Assembly (NCBI RefSeq): GCF_030695065.1
Contig: NZ_JAUYTR010000011.1
Coordinates: 496,001 to 560,000 of the forward strand
Length of the DNA: 64,000 nt
From: Sediminibacterium sp.
GTDB taxonomy: Bacteria; Bacteroidota; Bacteroidia; Chitinophagales; Chitinophagaceae
Direction of reading: 5' to 3'
Shown here piece by piece: positions 16,824 to 24,753 of the stretch. A program made the translations under genes and the position numbers. Every line of letters starts with the position of its first letter. The stretch's first letter is position 1. Below the pieces are notes generated by a model. That model was not told the DNA's origin and ran no database searches. It was given only the letters and a program-made list of their open reading frames with translations.

Positions 16824-17273
16824 TTATTTTGCTTTTCTGAATGATGAATGTGTTTGAACTATCTTCCAGCCTTCTTTAGTTTTCTTTAATACAGAAGTGG
16901 CTACACCCTGGCTTTTAATTTCTTTAGCATCTTTTGCAAGAATGATTGTATAGATGTAAGTTTCTGTTGAGAAAGCATATTCACCTATTACGGTTACATC
17001 TACTTTATAATCACTAAATTTAAAAGACTTGAAATCTTTTAACTCAGGCCCTAAGTGATGTTCAAGGTAATGACCGATTGTACCTTCATCTTTTGCCTGT
17101 TCAAATACTTTTGAATCTTTTACAAATAGATTTACTACGCCGGTCGTGTCCAGTTTTTCAATTGCTTTTTTGTAATTGTCCAGCACATTTTTTACAGCTT
17201 CTTTATCCCCCGTTTGGGAAAGCACCGCTATAGCAGGCATAAGCAGCAGAAGCATCATTAGTAGTTTTCGCAT
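16824..17273 (-). CDS. Exported SnoaL/DUF4440-like protein
   Basis: A 149-residue protein with a signal peptide (MRKLLMMLLLLMPAIAVLSQ) and an NTF2-like cone fold typical of SnoaL or DUF4440: an early VLDNYKKAIEKLDTTGVVNL helix, then strands ending GWKIVQTHSSFRK. Members are often found beside efflux systems, and none has a clear enzymatic function in this setting. It lies 15 bases after the adaptor gene and 23 before the HMA gene, so it is translated as part of the efflux operon. A second DUF4440-type gene at 41338-41769 is unrelated in position. Confidence 0.75.
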   Translation of the reverse strand: MRKLLMMLLLLMPAIAVLSQTGDKEAVKNVLDNYKKAIEKLDTTGVVNLFVKDSKVFEQAKDEGTIGHYLEHHLGPELKDFKSFKFSDYKVDVTVIGEYAFSTETYIYTIILAKDAKEIKSQGVATSVLKKTKEGWKIVQTHSSFRKAK

Positions 17274-17288
17274 GTTGTTTATTTTAAA

Positions 17289-18965
17289 TTATTGGTTAAA
17301 ATACATCATTTTCATCTGGTACACATTAGCTGTCACCACCCGTTCTCCATCTTCTGTTCCTTTAATGATAACGGTAAATTTGTCGTTGCTTTCTCCTTTT
17401 ACAATAAAGCTGATGCTGTATTGCTCTGCTTTATCTTTTATAAAAATCGCAGGTTTACCGTTCACTTCTGTAATGGCTTCATTGGGTATTACCACCTGTC
17501 TTACTATATTATTTCCGGTCATCCGCACATTTATGTTTTCGCCAATTTTAAACTGGCCTTTGGGATTAATAAGTTCAAATACCACTTTTTGAGATTGATT
17601 ACCTGTGTTGACAGATTGTGCAGTGCTGACCATTTTTAATTTAAATAGTGATGTGTCAGTAGCAGAAGTGGCCGTAAACATAGTAGCAGTTTTCAATTTT
17701 GATACATCGGCAGTAAACACCTGGGCCTCTACAAAAACCTGGTCAAGATTGGTTATTTCAAACAGCGTTTCACCACCACCTACTACGGCACCAATTGCAT
17801 AATTAAATGTGCCAACAACACCACTTACAGGAGATGTAAGGGTAATCGCTTTGGTACTGCCTGTGTTTTTCCCTGTATTCGCATCAAACAATGCTTTGTT
17901 TTTTTTGGCACTTTCGTACCGGGCCTTTGCTTCGGTTATATCTTTTTTAGCAGCGATATCTTCAATTGCTTTTAATCTTTCATACTGCGCTTTTGCGGCT
18001 TCAAATTCTGCATTCACGGTATTGCTTTGTGAGATGATGCTGATTTGTGTTCCGGCATCTACCTGTTGTTCTATAACTGCAACCACTTGTCCCTTACCAA
18101 CTCTTTGACCGGGTGTTACCCTCAGCGAAGCAATTTTACCAGCCTGTGGCGATTGTATTACTGCTCTTCCCTGCGGAGCAGCAGTAACTGTTCCTAACAA
18201 AACAGATGATTCAGTAAAATCTCCTGTTCCAATTTTTTGTGTTTGGATACTGAAAAGAAACTGTGCTTCTTTTTCTACTAAGAATGTGGTAGAAGAGCCA
18301 CCGCTTTTTGAAGCTGCACCGTCACCATGGTCCTCGCCACCATGCGCAGACACAGGATTATAGGTAGCGGTTGGTAAAAGGCAGAAAAGAATGATAGCAC
18401 CTGAAATCATTTTCCTGCTGCGGCTTTTGTTTACAACCAACATTATGAGTAAACCAATCAGCAGGCCCATTACTCCAAAAAACCAATTGCTGCTGTACCA
18501 ATGAGGATGAGAACTGCTTTCCGTTGTTGCTACGGTCAATTCTTTTCCTGCTTCAATATTATTTAACTGTATTAAATCAATTCCTGCATAACTATTTATA
18601 TTGACAACAAGATTATATGCTTTATTCTCCGGGAAGGTGGCCTTCAGTTCAAATACTCCCTTATCAATTCTTACAACAGCAATTTTTATATTGGGATTAC
18701 CAGCTACTGTTATCTCCAGTTTTGCACTGTCAATGGGTTTGTTATTATTATACTCACTTAAGTACAACCGAAGTGATGACTCTTTGCCCGGTATAATCGG
18801 GCTGTATTTTAGAAGCACTTCATAAATTTCAGAACCAGCTTCTGAAGCAAAATAACTGGCAGGTGATACAGTCGCTTTTTTAGTATCTCCATGGTCTTCT
18901 CCGCCATGTGCAAATGTAATTACTGGTAGTACCCCTAATAAAAATTGAATAATTAATCGTTTCAT
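17289..18965 (-). CDS. cusB: RND efflux periplasmic adaptor, CusB-like, with duplicated HGGEDHGD region
   Basis: The 558-residue protein links the RND pump to the outer-membrane factor. The C-terminal part (about 225-558) is a HlyD/CusB membrane-fusion core: lipoyl-like half near QSPQAGKIASLRVTPGQRV (271-289), coiled coil with NAEFEAAKAQYERLKAI, then beta barrel. The N-terminal 210 residues are unusual. A signal peptide is followed by AHGGEDHGD (19-27), a beta domain, a TM helix (159-178), a second signal-like hydrophobic run (186-206) and again AHGGEDHGD (207-215). This suggests fusion of two exported proteins, or an internal start at Met 186. It overlaps the outer-membrane gene by 4 bases (translational coupling). 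Confidence 0.88.
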   Translation of the reverse strand: MKRLIIQFLLGVLPVITFAHGGEDHGDTKKATVSPASYFASEAGSEIYEVLLKYSPIIPGKESSLRLYLSEYNNNKPIDSAKLEITVAGNPNIKIAVVRIDKGVFELKATFPENKAYNLVVNINSYAGIDLIQLNNIEAGKELTVATTESSSHPHWYSSNWFFGVMGLLIGLLIMLVVNKSRSRKMISGAIILFCLLPTATYNPVSAHGGEDHGDGAASKSGGSSTTFLVEKEAQFLFSIQTQKIGTGDFTESSVLLGTVTAAPQGRAVIQSPQAGKIASLRVTPGQRVGKGQVVAVIEQQVDAGTQISIISQSNTVNAEFEAAKAQYERLKAIEDIAAKKDITEAKARYESAKKNKALFDANTGKNTGSTKAITLTSPVSGVVGTFNYAIGAVVGGGETLFEITNLDQVFVEAQVFTADVSKLKTATMFTATSATDTSLFKLKMVSTAQSVNTGNQSQKVVFELINPKGQFKIGENINVRMTGNNIVRQVVIPNEAITEVNGKPAIFIKDKAEQYSISFIVKGESNDKFTVIIKGTEDGERVVTANVYQMKMMYFNQ

Positions 18966-20152
18966 AACTGACCCATTAAATATTTGTGATTGATAACACT
19001 TAAATTAAAATTTCTTACAGCTTCCAGGTATTTTTGGTAAACGGTGTATGCATCATTGCTGTTTCTTAATAAGCTGATGTAGTCAATCTCACCACTTACA
19101 AAAAAACGTTGTGAAGTAGTGATAACTTCCTGTGCCTTTCTTAAACCGCTTTGCTGATAATACTGCACAGACTGCCAGTTGGTCTGCATTTCGCTGTTGG
19201 CATTTATTACCTGTGCTGATAGTTCCTGCTGTAAACCCTGTTGTTTATTTTGAATAACCTGTTGCTCTGTTTTGGCAGCATTGATATTGCCTTTATACTG
19301 TCCAAACCATAATGGAATAGTTATGCCTGCTCTAAAACGATTAAACCATTTTGTATCCCTTTCACCCTGGTTAAAATAACCAAAGGCTAAGCCCGGAAGG
19401 GCTTTACTTTTTTGCAATGCAATATTTTGTTTGGCAACATTCTCCTGTTGCTGTAACAATTGAACAGCAGGGTTTGAAATTATCGCTGTAGAATCCGGTG
19501 CAAAAGAAAACTTTGATTGGGAAAGGTAAACAGTCAGTGCTTCTACCGAAATGGAATCTTTGATGCCTGTGAACCATTGCAACTGCGCCTTTAAAGATGC
19601 AGCTCTTGTAAGCGATTGCTGATATTGATTGTGAATTTCTCCATACTGTGTTTCAGCGAAAGTTTGTTGCAGATAATCTATCTGCCCTGCGTTAAACTGG
19701 CGGATGGCAGACAGCTTTATCTTTTCATACAACGTATCCTGAACGTATAATTGTTTGGTAAGCGAATCAGCATATTGTACTTCAAGATATAATATTCTAA
19801 CCCTGTATTTTAACTCTGCTTCCGTTAACTGCTTTTCTTTTTGCGCCACCCCAATTTGCTGTTTTTGCAAGCGGTTTTGATTACTATAAACAGTTGGAAA
19901 CTCAAATGACTGCGTAATACTTCCGGTGTAAAAATTACCGGTAGGGCTTTCCCAGAAGAATTCCGGATTAGGGAGATTGATAGCAGATTTAAGTAATTGC
20001 TGTTGCTGTTTTAATTGTAGCGAAACTGCCTGAATATTTTTATTATTAGCAAATGCTTTGGCAACAGCTTCGTTTTCTGTAAGCAACCGCTGTGATGCTG
20101 CCTGAAAACTAATAAATAAAGTAAGAAAAACTATGATAATATATCTGAACAT
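18962..20152 (-). CDS. cusC: Outer-membrane efflux factor, TolC/CusC-like
   Basis: A 396-residue protein of the outer-membrane efflux (TolC) family that would form the exit channel of the metal RND system. It has a signal peptide (cleavage near SFQAASQ), long Gln/Ala-rich amphipathic helices in two repeats, and family-like segments such as PNPEFFWESPTG and GITIPLWFGQYKGN. It is at the short end for the family. It is translationally coupled to the CusB-like gene (4-base overlap). The pump gene is about 6.3 kb downstream on the same strand. No clear lipobox is visible, so unlike E. coli CusC it is probably not lipidated. Confidence 0.88.
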   Translation of the reverse strand: MFRYIIIVFLTLFISFQAASQRLLTENEAVAKAFANNKNIQAVSLQLKQQQQLLKSAINLPNPEFFWESPTGNFYTGSITQSFEFPTVYSNQNRLQKQQIGVAQKEKQLTEAELKYRVRILYLEVQYADSLTKQLYVQDTLYEKIKLSAIRQFNAGQIDYLQQTFAETQYGEIHNQYQQSLTRAASLKAQLQWFTGIKDSISVEALTVYLSQSKFSFAPDSTAIISNPAVQLLQQQENVAKQNIALQKSKALPGLAFGYFNQGERDTKWFNRFRAGITIPLWFGQYKGNINAAKTEQQVIQNKQQGLQQELSAQVINANSEMQTNWQSVQYYQQSGLRKAQEVITTSQRFFVSGEIDYISLLRNSNDAYTVYQKYLEAVRNFNLSVINHKYLMGQL

Positions 20153-20242
20153 AAAAAATGATTACGGTAAAACAAATAGCCTCAAATTGCAAAGGGCAAA
20201 ATGAAGTTGGATGAAGACAAAGCTTCACCTGTTTTACAATAA

Positions 20243-20767
20243 TCAAATTTGGAAACGCTGAATCGCTACTAGTATATCAATAGGAGGTGGGTAGTAAAAA
20301 CGTGCCTTGAGTTTAGGGGGGAAATCCTTAATCCCATTTAACAAATCAATACCTAAAAAAGTACTCAGAATTGCCACAAATACTGGCGCAGCTATACCGG
20401 AATAGACAGTAACATTCTTATCTAAATCCTGAAATTTTTGTACTTCATCACTACAGCATCCGCCTGGGCTTTTGGTGTACGATTTGCTATAGTTGGCAAG
20501 AATTGTTTTTACGCGGTCAGTGTCATAATCCTGATTGATAGCGTCTTCATGAACACCTTTAATCGTTATTGAGTTTTCTTTTTCATGTACATGTTTTTGA
20601 CCATCAGCATGTACATGTACATCAACAACCTCTGCGATTTCTATATGGTGAGAAGTATTAAAATCCATATCCATTCCTAAAGCACATGCAAAACCAACTG
20701 CCGTATTTGATGCAAATACGACCAGCAAGAAAAGTGCTTTTAGTTTAATAGTGTGAATATGATTCAT
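20243..20767 (-). CDS. HYC_CC_PP-like exported/membrane protein
   Basis: A 174-residue protein from the ATG at 20767; a TTG four codons upstream is less likely. It has an N-terminal hydrophobic leader (KALFLLVVFASNTAVGFA), His-rich stretch HVHADGQKHVHEKEN, a GGCCSDEVQKF Cys-pair motif, one more hydrophobic segment (GIAAPVFVAILSTFLG), and the tail YYPPPIDILVAIQRF. This pattern resembles the Bacteroidota HYC_CC_PP family, often found upstream of metal efflux genes. Its function is unknown; the Cys pair and His cluster suggest metal binding or sensing. It is the first gene of the minus-strand metal block, 90 bases before the outer-membrane factor gene. Confidence 0.7.
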   Translation of the reverse strand: MNHIHTIKLKALFLLVVFASNTAVGFACALGMDMDFNTSHHIEIAEVVDVHVHADGQKHVHEKENSITIKGVHEDAINQDYDTDRVKTILANYSKSYTKSPGGCCSDEVQKFQDLDKNVTVYSGIAAPVFVAILSTFLGIDLLNGIKDFPPKLKARFYYPPPIDILVAIQRFQI

Positions 20768-20779
20768 TATATAATACAA

Positions 20780-21102
20780 TATTAACTCTCTTTTTTAAAT
20801 TATTAACCTTAAGTGGCTTAATTGTTCAAATATTCTAGAAAATCTTAATGGGAAGTTGAAATTTTCAGTTAATTGTAGTTTTATTATTTCCACTACCTAC
20901 CCAATTCTTTTAGGGAGAAAGTAAACATTTAATTTAATAATAATACCTTTTTGAAAAAGCATAAAACACTGATCTAGAATCAATTGTGATTTAAAGAAAT
21001 CTGTCAAGTTCACAAAAGTTATATCACTTCTCAGCATCAAGTTTTTAACGCAACAGTTTAACTATGTTAAATTGTTTTAATGAATAAATAGCAAGTATCT
21101 AA
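20780..21102. other. AT-rich intergenic gap at the edge of the metal block
   Basis: About 320 bases without a supportable gene. It is AT-rich and probably holds the promoter of the minus-strand metal genes, although I found no exact TAnnTTTG element. A small palindrome, TTTAAC-TAT-GTTAAA (21057-21071), lies near the right end, just before the serine hydrolase remnant opens. Nothing else is recognisable. Confidence 0.5.
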
Positions 21103-21672
21103 GAATTAAATCAACATGCATGCCCTGCAGTTTCCGCCTATGGATATGGACTCAATATTTTTAGAGACTGTAATAACAAAGTATTTGTTGGACATAGTGG
21201 AGAATTACCAGACTTCGGAAGCAATTGGCGCATCATGCCTGAATATGGCATCGGCGTAGTGTTGTTGGCGAATGTAACCTATGCACCCACTACATCTATT
21301 AATTTAAAAGTATTGGATAGTGTAATAAAGCTAGCAGGTTTAAAGCCCATACAATTACCGGTCTCTACTATATTGAATCAACGTAAAAATGAATTGGTAA
21401 AATTGTTACCCAATTTTAATTCTGCGAAAAAATCGGGCATTTTTGCTGAAAACTTTTTTGATGACTACTTTACTGATTCTTTGGTAAAGCAAGCCAATGC
21501 TGCTTTTCAAACAATTGGAAAGGTTACGACAATTGAAGAACTAATTCCAGAGAATCAACTCCGCGGCTCCTTCATCATCAATGGCGAAAAAGGAAAACTG
21601 AAAATCTTCTTCACGCTAACACCAGAGAATCCTGCACTGATTCAGGAGTATCGGTTGAGTGTGGTGAAGTGA
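21103..21672 (+). pseudogene. 3' remnant of class C beta-lactamase-like serine hydrolase
   Basis: The frame is open from just after a stop at 21100-21102 to 21672, but recognisable sequence begins only about 21130 with YGYGLNIFRD, then FVGHSGELPDFGSNW and YGIGVVLLANVTYAP. These are the third motif (HSG, equivalent to KTG) and its surroundings in class C beta-lactamases and related esterases. The N-terminal two thirds, with the nucleophile SxxK and YxN motifs, are missing and no start codon fits before the homology; an in-frame ATG at 21235 lies after the HSG motif. It must be non-functional as a hydrolase. The break point lies at the edge of the metal block and marks a rearrangement. Confidence 0.8.
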
Positions 21673-21673
21673 T

Positions 21674-22933
21674 TTATCGAATAATCTCCAACGCCTTCCC
21701 CTCCCACTTAGGAAATAATATGCCGTTATTATTGATGTTTAAATGTTTATTGGCCACTCCACTAAATACCGATCTAAAATCAGTGGTAACAGGTAAGTCG
21801 CGTTGGTCTTCTAATTGATCTTTGGCGAGTGAACCTATTTGTTGATAGACTTTTCCGCCTTGCACATCATTGCCTAAAATAAAAGAGCAACTGGCTCTTC
21901 CATGATCGGTGCCACCTGTTCCGTTTTGTGCAACGGTTCTTCCAAACTCGGTCATGGTCATTACGGTTACACCATCTTGGTAACCGCTCATATCATTCCA
22001 AAATGCGGCAATGCTATCACTAAAGTCTCGCACGTTGCGAGCAAATACTCCGTTGAGGGTGCCTTGATTAAAATGAGTGTCCCATCCCCCACTCTCTGCA
22101 AATGCTACTTCCAATCCTATGTTCATTTTGATGAGTACGGCAATTTGTTTTAATGAATTACCGAGTGGACTGTTGGGGTATACTACGCCCGCTACGGGTT
22201 GATAATTTTTGATATCATTTACATTCAGCATTTTTAATGCTTCAAAACTTTCTTTGCCAGCTCTGTTCAATAAACGATTGCTGGTTTGTTCATACAATTC
22301 TTCAAAAGAGCCCGCAGTTAAATTGGCGGCAATTGGGTTTCCCTTGGTTTGAAGGGCAAAGTCTGCAAGATTACTAATGGCCAATGCTTCTTGGCTTCCA
22401 TATAAACTTCTTGGCAATGCACCAGTAATGCTTACTGCTCTAAATGGACTGGCATCATGTCCCATTAAACCTACGGCCCTATTTAACCAACCACTGGATG
22501 TGCTCTTACTAAAGGGTGTACCCGATTCCATATAGTCTTGTGCATCAAAATGACTGCGGGTTGTATTCGGACTGCCTACTCCATGTGCAATGGCTAATCT
22601 TTTATCTGCAAAAAATGGTTGCAAGGAAGCGAAGCTGGGATGCAATCCAAACTGCCCATCCAAATCAAATAATTTACCCGCACCATTCGTGGGATCCATA
22701 AACAAAGTGGGTCTTGCCTTCTTCAATTCCATATCCGTGAATGGTGTAACCGCCATCAGTCCATCCATGGCTCCTCTTTGGAAGATGCATACCAATACTT
22801 TATTTTTTTTGTAGGGAGCTGGAGGCATTCCTGCAGCAGCTGCTCTAGTGATAAATGCAGGTATCCCTCCTGCAATGCCGGTTGCAAAAAGTGCCATTGC
22901 ACCTGATCGCATAAACGCTCTTCTACTACTCAT
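21674..22933 (-). CDS. DUF1501 family exported protein (Tat signal)
   Basis: A 419-residue protein from the ATG at 22933; ten codons further upstream the frame also opens but overlaps the partner gene. It starts MSSRRAFMRSGAMALFATG, a twin-arginine signal, so it should be exported folded. Family features include AIAHGVGSPNTTRSHFDAQD (about 120-140 of the mature frame) and the late TEFGRTVAQNGTGGTDHGRA of DUF1501, a sulfatase-like alpha/beta fold of unknown function. It is directly downstream of the DUF1800 gene (one base between stop and start), and the two families are a conserved pair. Its stop is 1 base past the end of the convergent serine hydrolase remnant. Confidence 0.88.
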   Translation of the reverse strand: MSSRRAFMRSGAMALFATGIAGGIPAFITRAAAAGMPPAPYKKNKVLVCIFQRGAMDGLMAVTPFTDMELKKARPTLFMDPTNGAGKLFDLDGQFGLHPSFASLQPFFADKRLAIAHGVGSPNTTRSHFDAQDYMESGTPFSKSTSSGWLNRAVGLMGHDASPFRAVSITGALPRSLYGSQEALAISNLADFALQTKGNPIAANLTAGSFEELYEQTSNRLLNRAGKESFEALKMLNVNDIKNYQPVAGVVYPNSPLGNSLKQIAVLIKMNIGLEVAFAESGGWDTHFNQGTLNGVFARNVRDFSDSIAAFWNDMSGYQDGVTVMTMTEFGRTVAQNGTGGTDHGRASCSFILGNDVQGGKVYQQIGSLAKDQLEDQRDLPVTTDFRSVFSGVANKHLNINNNGILFPKWEGKALEIIR

Positions 22934-22934
22934 A

Positions 22935-24698
22935 TTATTTTCTTTGAAATTCGGGTGAGCCAATAATGATTCCTACCACTTGCGACAACATATTCTTCGT
23001 TCCCTTATCTAAAGTCATTTGTTCAGCAGTTTTATCTACTGTTGCTGCCTTACTAATTTTTTCTTCTACAGCATCGTCATTCACTAAGGGAATCAATCGT
23101 TTAATATTAGCAGCATGATCTCTCTGCGGTAATAAAATATTGCTGTACACCGTCAACGCATCAATCGCACTTTCTGGTTCATGGTAATTATTTAATGCAG
23201 CTAAATCCATTCTGACTCCAGGAATTTTTTGTGAAGCAAATGCCAAACCAAAATTCATTCGATTTAACAGTGCGCCTGTATTAATCCAATTCGAAGCTCT
23301 ATCAGGAAAACCTGTTGGTGCTTGGTAATAATAAAAACGTTGCCCCATTTTGGTACACCAATTAAACAATTGAAAAGGTTGTATCACTTGTGCATTGGTT
23401 GCCCTAACAGCGCTGATCACCATTTCAAAAGGCGACTTTACTTTTTCATGCGAAACCGATTTTTTCCAAAATGTGGGATCATACACCATGGTGCGCAAAA
23501 CCGCTTTGATATCTCCATCAGTTGATTGAAATGTTTTCACCATGTTTTTAATCAATGATGCAGAAGGTGTGTCACTCACAAATCTGGTAGCCAATTTGGT
23601 GCAAATAAATTTTGCTGTAGATGGATGTTCTGCCAACATGGTCAATACATCAATCCCTTCTTGGTATCCACCGTTGGCAGGAAAATTTTTATTTAAAATG
23701 GTTTTGGGTTCGTTGTCGTGCTGATCTGCTCTGAATAAAAAATCACCCTTTAATACAAATCCTCTTCTTTCTAACTGAGTTGGATTTAATCTTTCTAATA
23801 GATTTCTTGCTGGTGCATCTTTTGCCAATGGCATTACGGTCCATCCTGTTAATGCTTTAGCAACTGTAGTAACATCTGCCTGCGTATATCCACCGTCAAC
23901 GCCTAGTGTATGCAATTCCATTACTTCACGTGCGTAGTTTTCATTCAAGCCTCTTGCATTTCTTGGCGCTGCCATATTTGCCCTTGGCTGATTTTTTATG
24001 CTAACACTACTTGCATTATCTAAATATTCTAACATAGCCGGATGCTGTGCAGTAGCCAATAACAAGTCTTTGAATTTTCCCATCACATTGGGGCGAATGG
24101 CATCTCGCTCATAAGTGTACACGTATTGCTGGCATTGATTCTTGGTTACTGAAACATTAAAATGATTGAACCAAAAATCGGTGAGTACTTCTTGTAATTG
24201 ATTATTGCTGTAAGCTGCACTCAATACTTTTTGATTCACCAATTCGCGGTGTAATTCAAGTATGGGTTTATACCCTTCTTGTTCCATGATTACCCGAACC
24301 TGCTCTCTGTATTCTTTGGGATCACCTTTAATAGAATCTCTATTGATGATGCCTTTTCGAGTTGCCAAACGAATAACTTGACCAGCGTTTAAATAGGTGT
24401 TTACAATGGTATCGTTAGAGAGCAATAATGATTTAAAATTAGACAGTCTTTTTTCTAGTGCGATATTGGGTTGTTTGGCTGCAAATTGTTGTTCCAACCA
24501 ATTTTCCAAACCCATACTCACCACTGCTTCTACCTGACCTGGCTTGGCACCAAAGCTAAATCGATCCAATAATCTGGCTGCAGCTTGTTGAGGAGTATAG
24601 CCAAACTTTTTAAAGGGAATTGGATCATCCACCAATGAGCTGAATCCAAAGGTTGCCGTAATCGCTAAGCAAAATAAAATGCCTTTTGCAAGTTTCAT
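22935..24698 (-). CDS. DUF1800 family exported protein
   Basis: A 587-residue protein from the ATG at 24698 (MKLAKGILFCLAITATFGF signal peptide); a TTG at 24734 is less likely. DUF1800 landmarks are LLDRFSFGAKPGQVEAV near the N-terminus, EVLTDFWFNHFNVSV, and NENYAREVMELHTLGVDGGY followed by AKALTGWTV. The function of the family is not established; it nearly always stands next to DUF1501, as here, which points to a shared extracytoplasmic role. It lies 55 bases downstream of the OPT transporter gene. The body is helix-rich with no lipobox or membrane anchor besides the signal. Confidence 0.88.
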   Translation of the reverse strand: MKLAKGILFCLAITATFGFSSLVDDPIPFKKFGYTPQQAAARLLDRFSFGAKPGQVEAVVSMGLENWLEQQFAAKQPNIALEKRLSNFKSLLLSNDTIVNTYLNAGQVIRLATRKGIINRDSIKGDPKEYREQVRVIMEQEGYKPILELHRELVNQKVLSAAYSNNQLQEVLTDFWFNHFNVSVTKNQCQQYVYTYERDAIRPNVMGKFKDLLLATAQHPAMLEYLDNASSVSIKNQPRANMAAPRNARGLNENYAREVMELHTLGVDGGYTQADVTTVAKALTGWTVMPLAKDAPARNLLERLNPTQLERRGFVLKGDFLFRADQHDNEPKTILNKNFPANGGYQEGIDVLTMLAEHPSTAKFICTKLATRFVSDTPSASLIKNMVKTFQSTDGDIKAVLRTMVYDPTFWKKSVSHEKVKSPFEMVISAVRATNAQVIQPFQLFNWCTKMGQRFYYYQAPTGFPDRASNWINTGALLNRMNFGLAFASQKIPGVRMDLAALNNYHEPESAIDALTVYSNILLPQRDHAANIKRLIPLVNDDAVEEKISKAATVDKTAEQMTLDKGTKNMLSQVVGIIIGSPEFQRK

Positions 24699-24753
24699 GT
24701 ACTGAATTTGCAGTAAGATAGCTAAACGAACCAAAGGTTTAACCAGTGAAAAG

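Larger units (their letters stand above)
140..20767 (-). other. Putative copper/heavy-metal handling island
   Basis: Eighteen consecutive genes lie on the minus strand, most of them with metal-related motifs: CPMH...CPxCGM heavy-metal-binding modules, HMA, multicopper oxidase, CPH-type P1B ATPase, a split RND CusCBA system, and Met- and His-rich tails. The right edge abuts a 5'-truncated serine hydrolase remnant at about 21.1 kb, which fits insertion or rearrangement. The left edge is outside or close to position 1. No integrase, transposase or metal-responsive regulator is seen inside. That the block is a horizontally acquired unit is inference; the shared strand and theme are seen directly. 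Confidence 0.6.
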
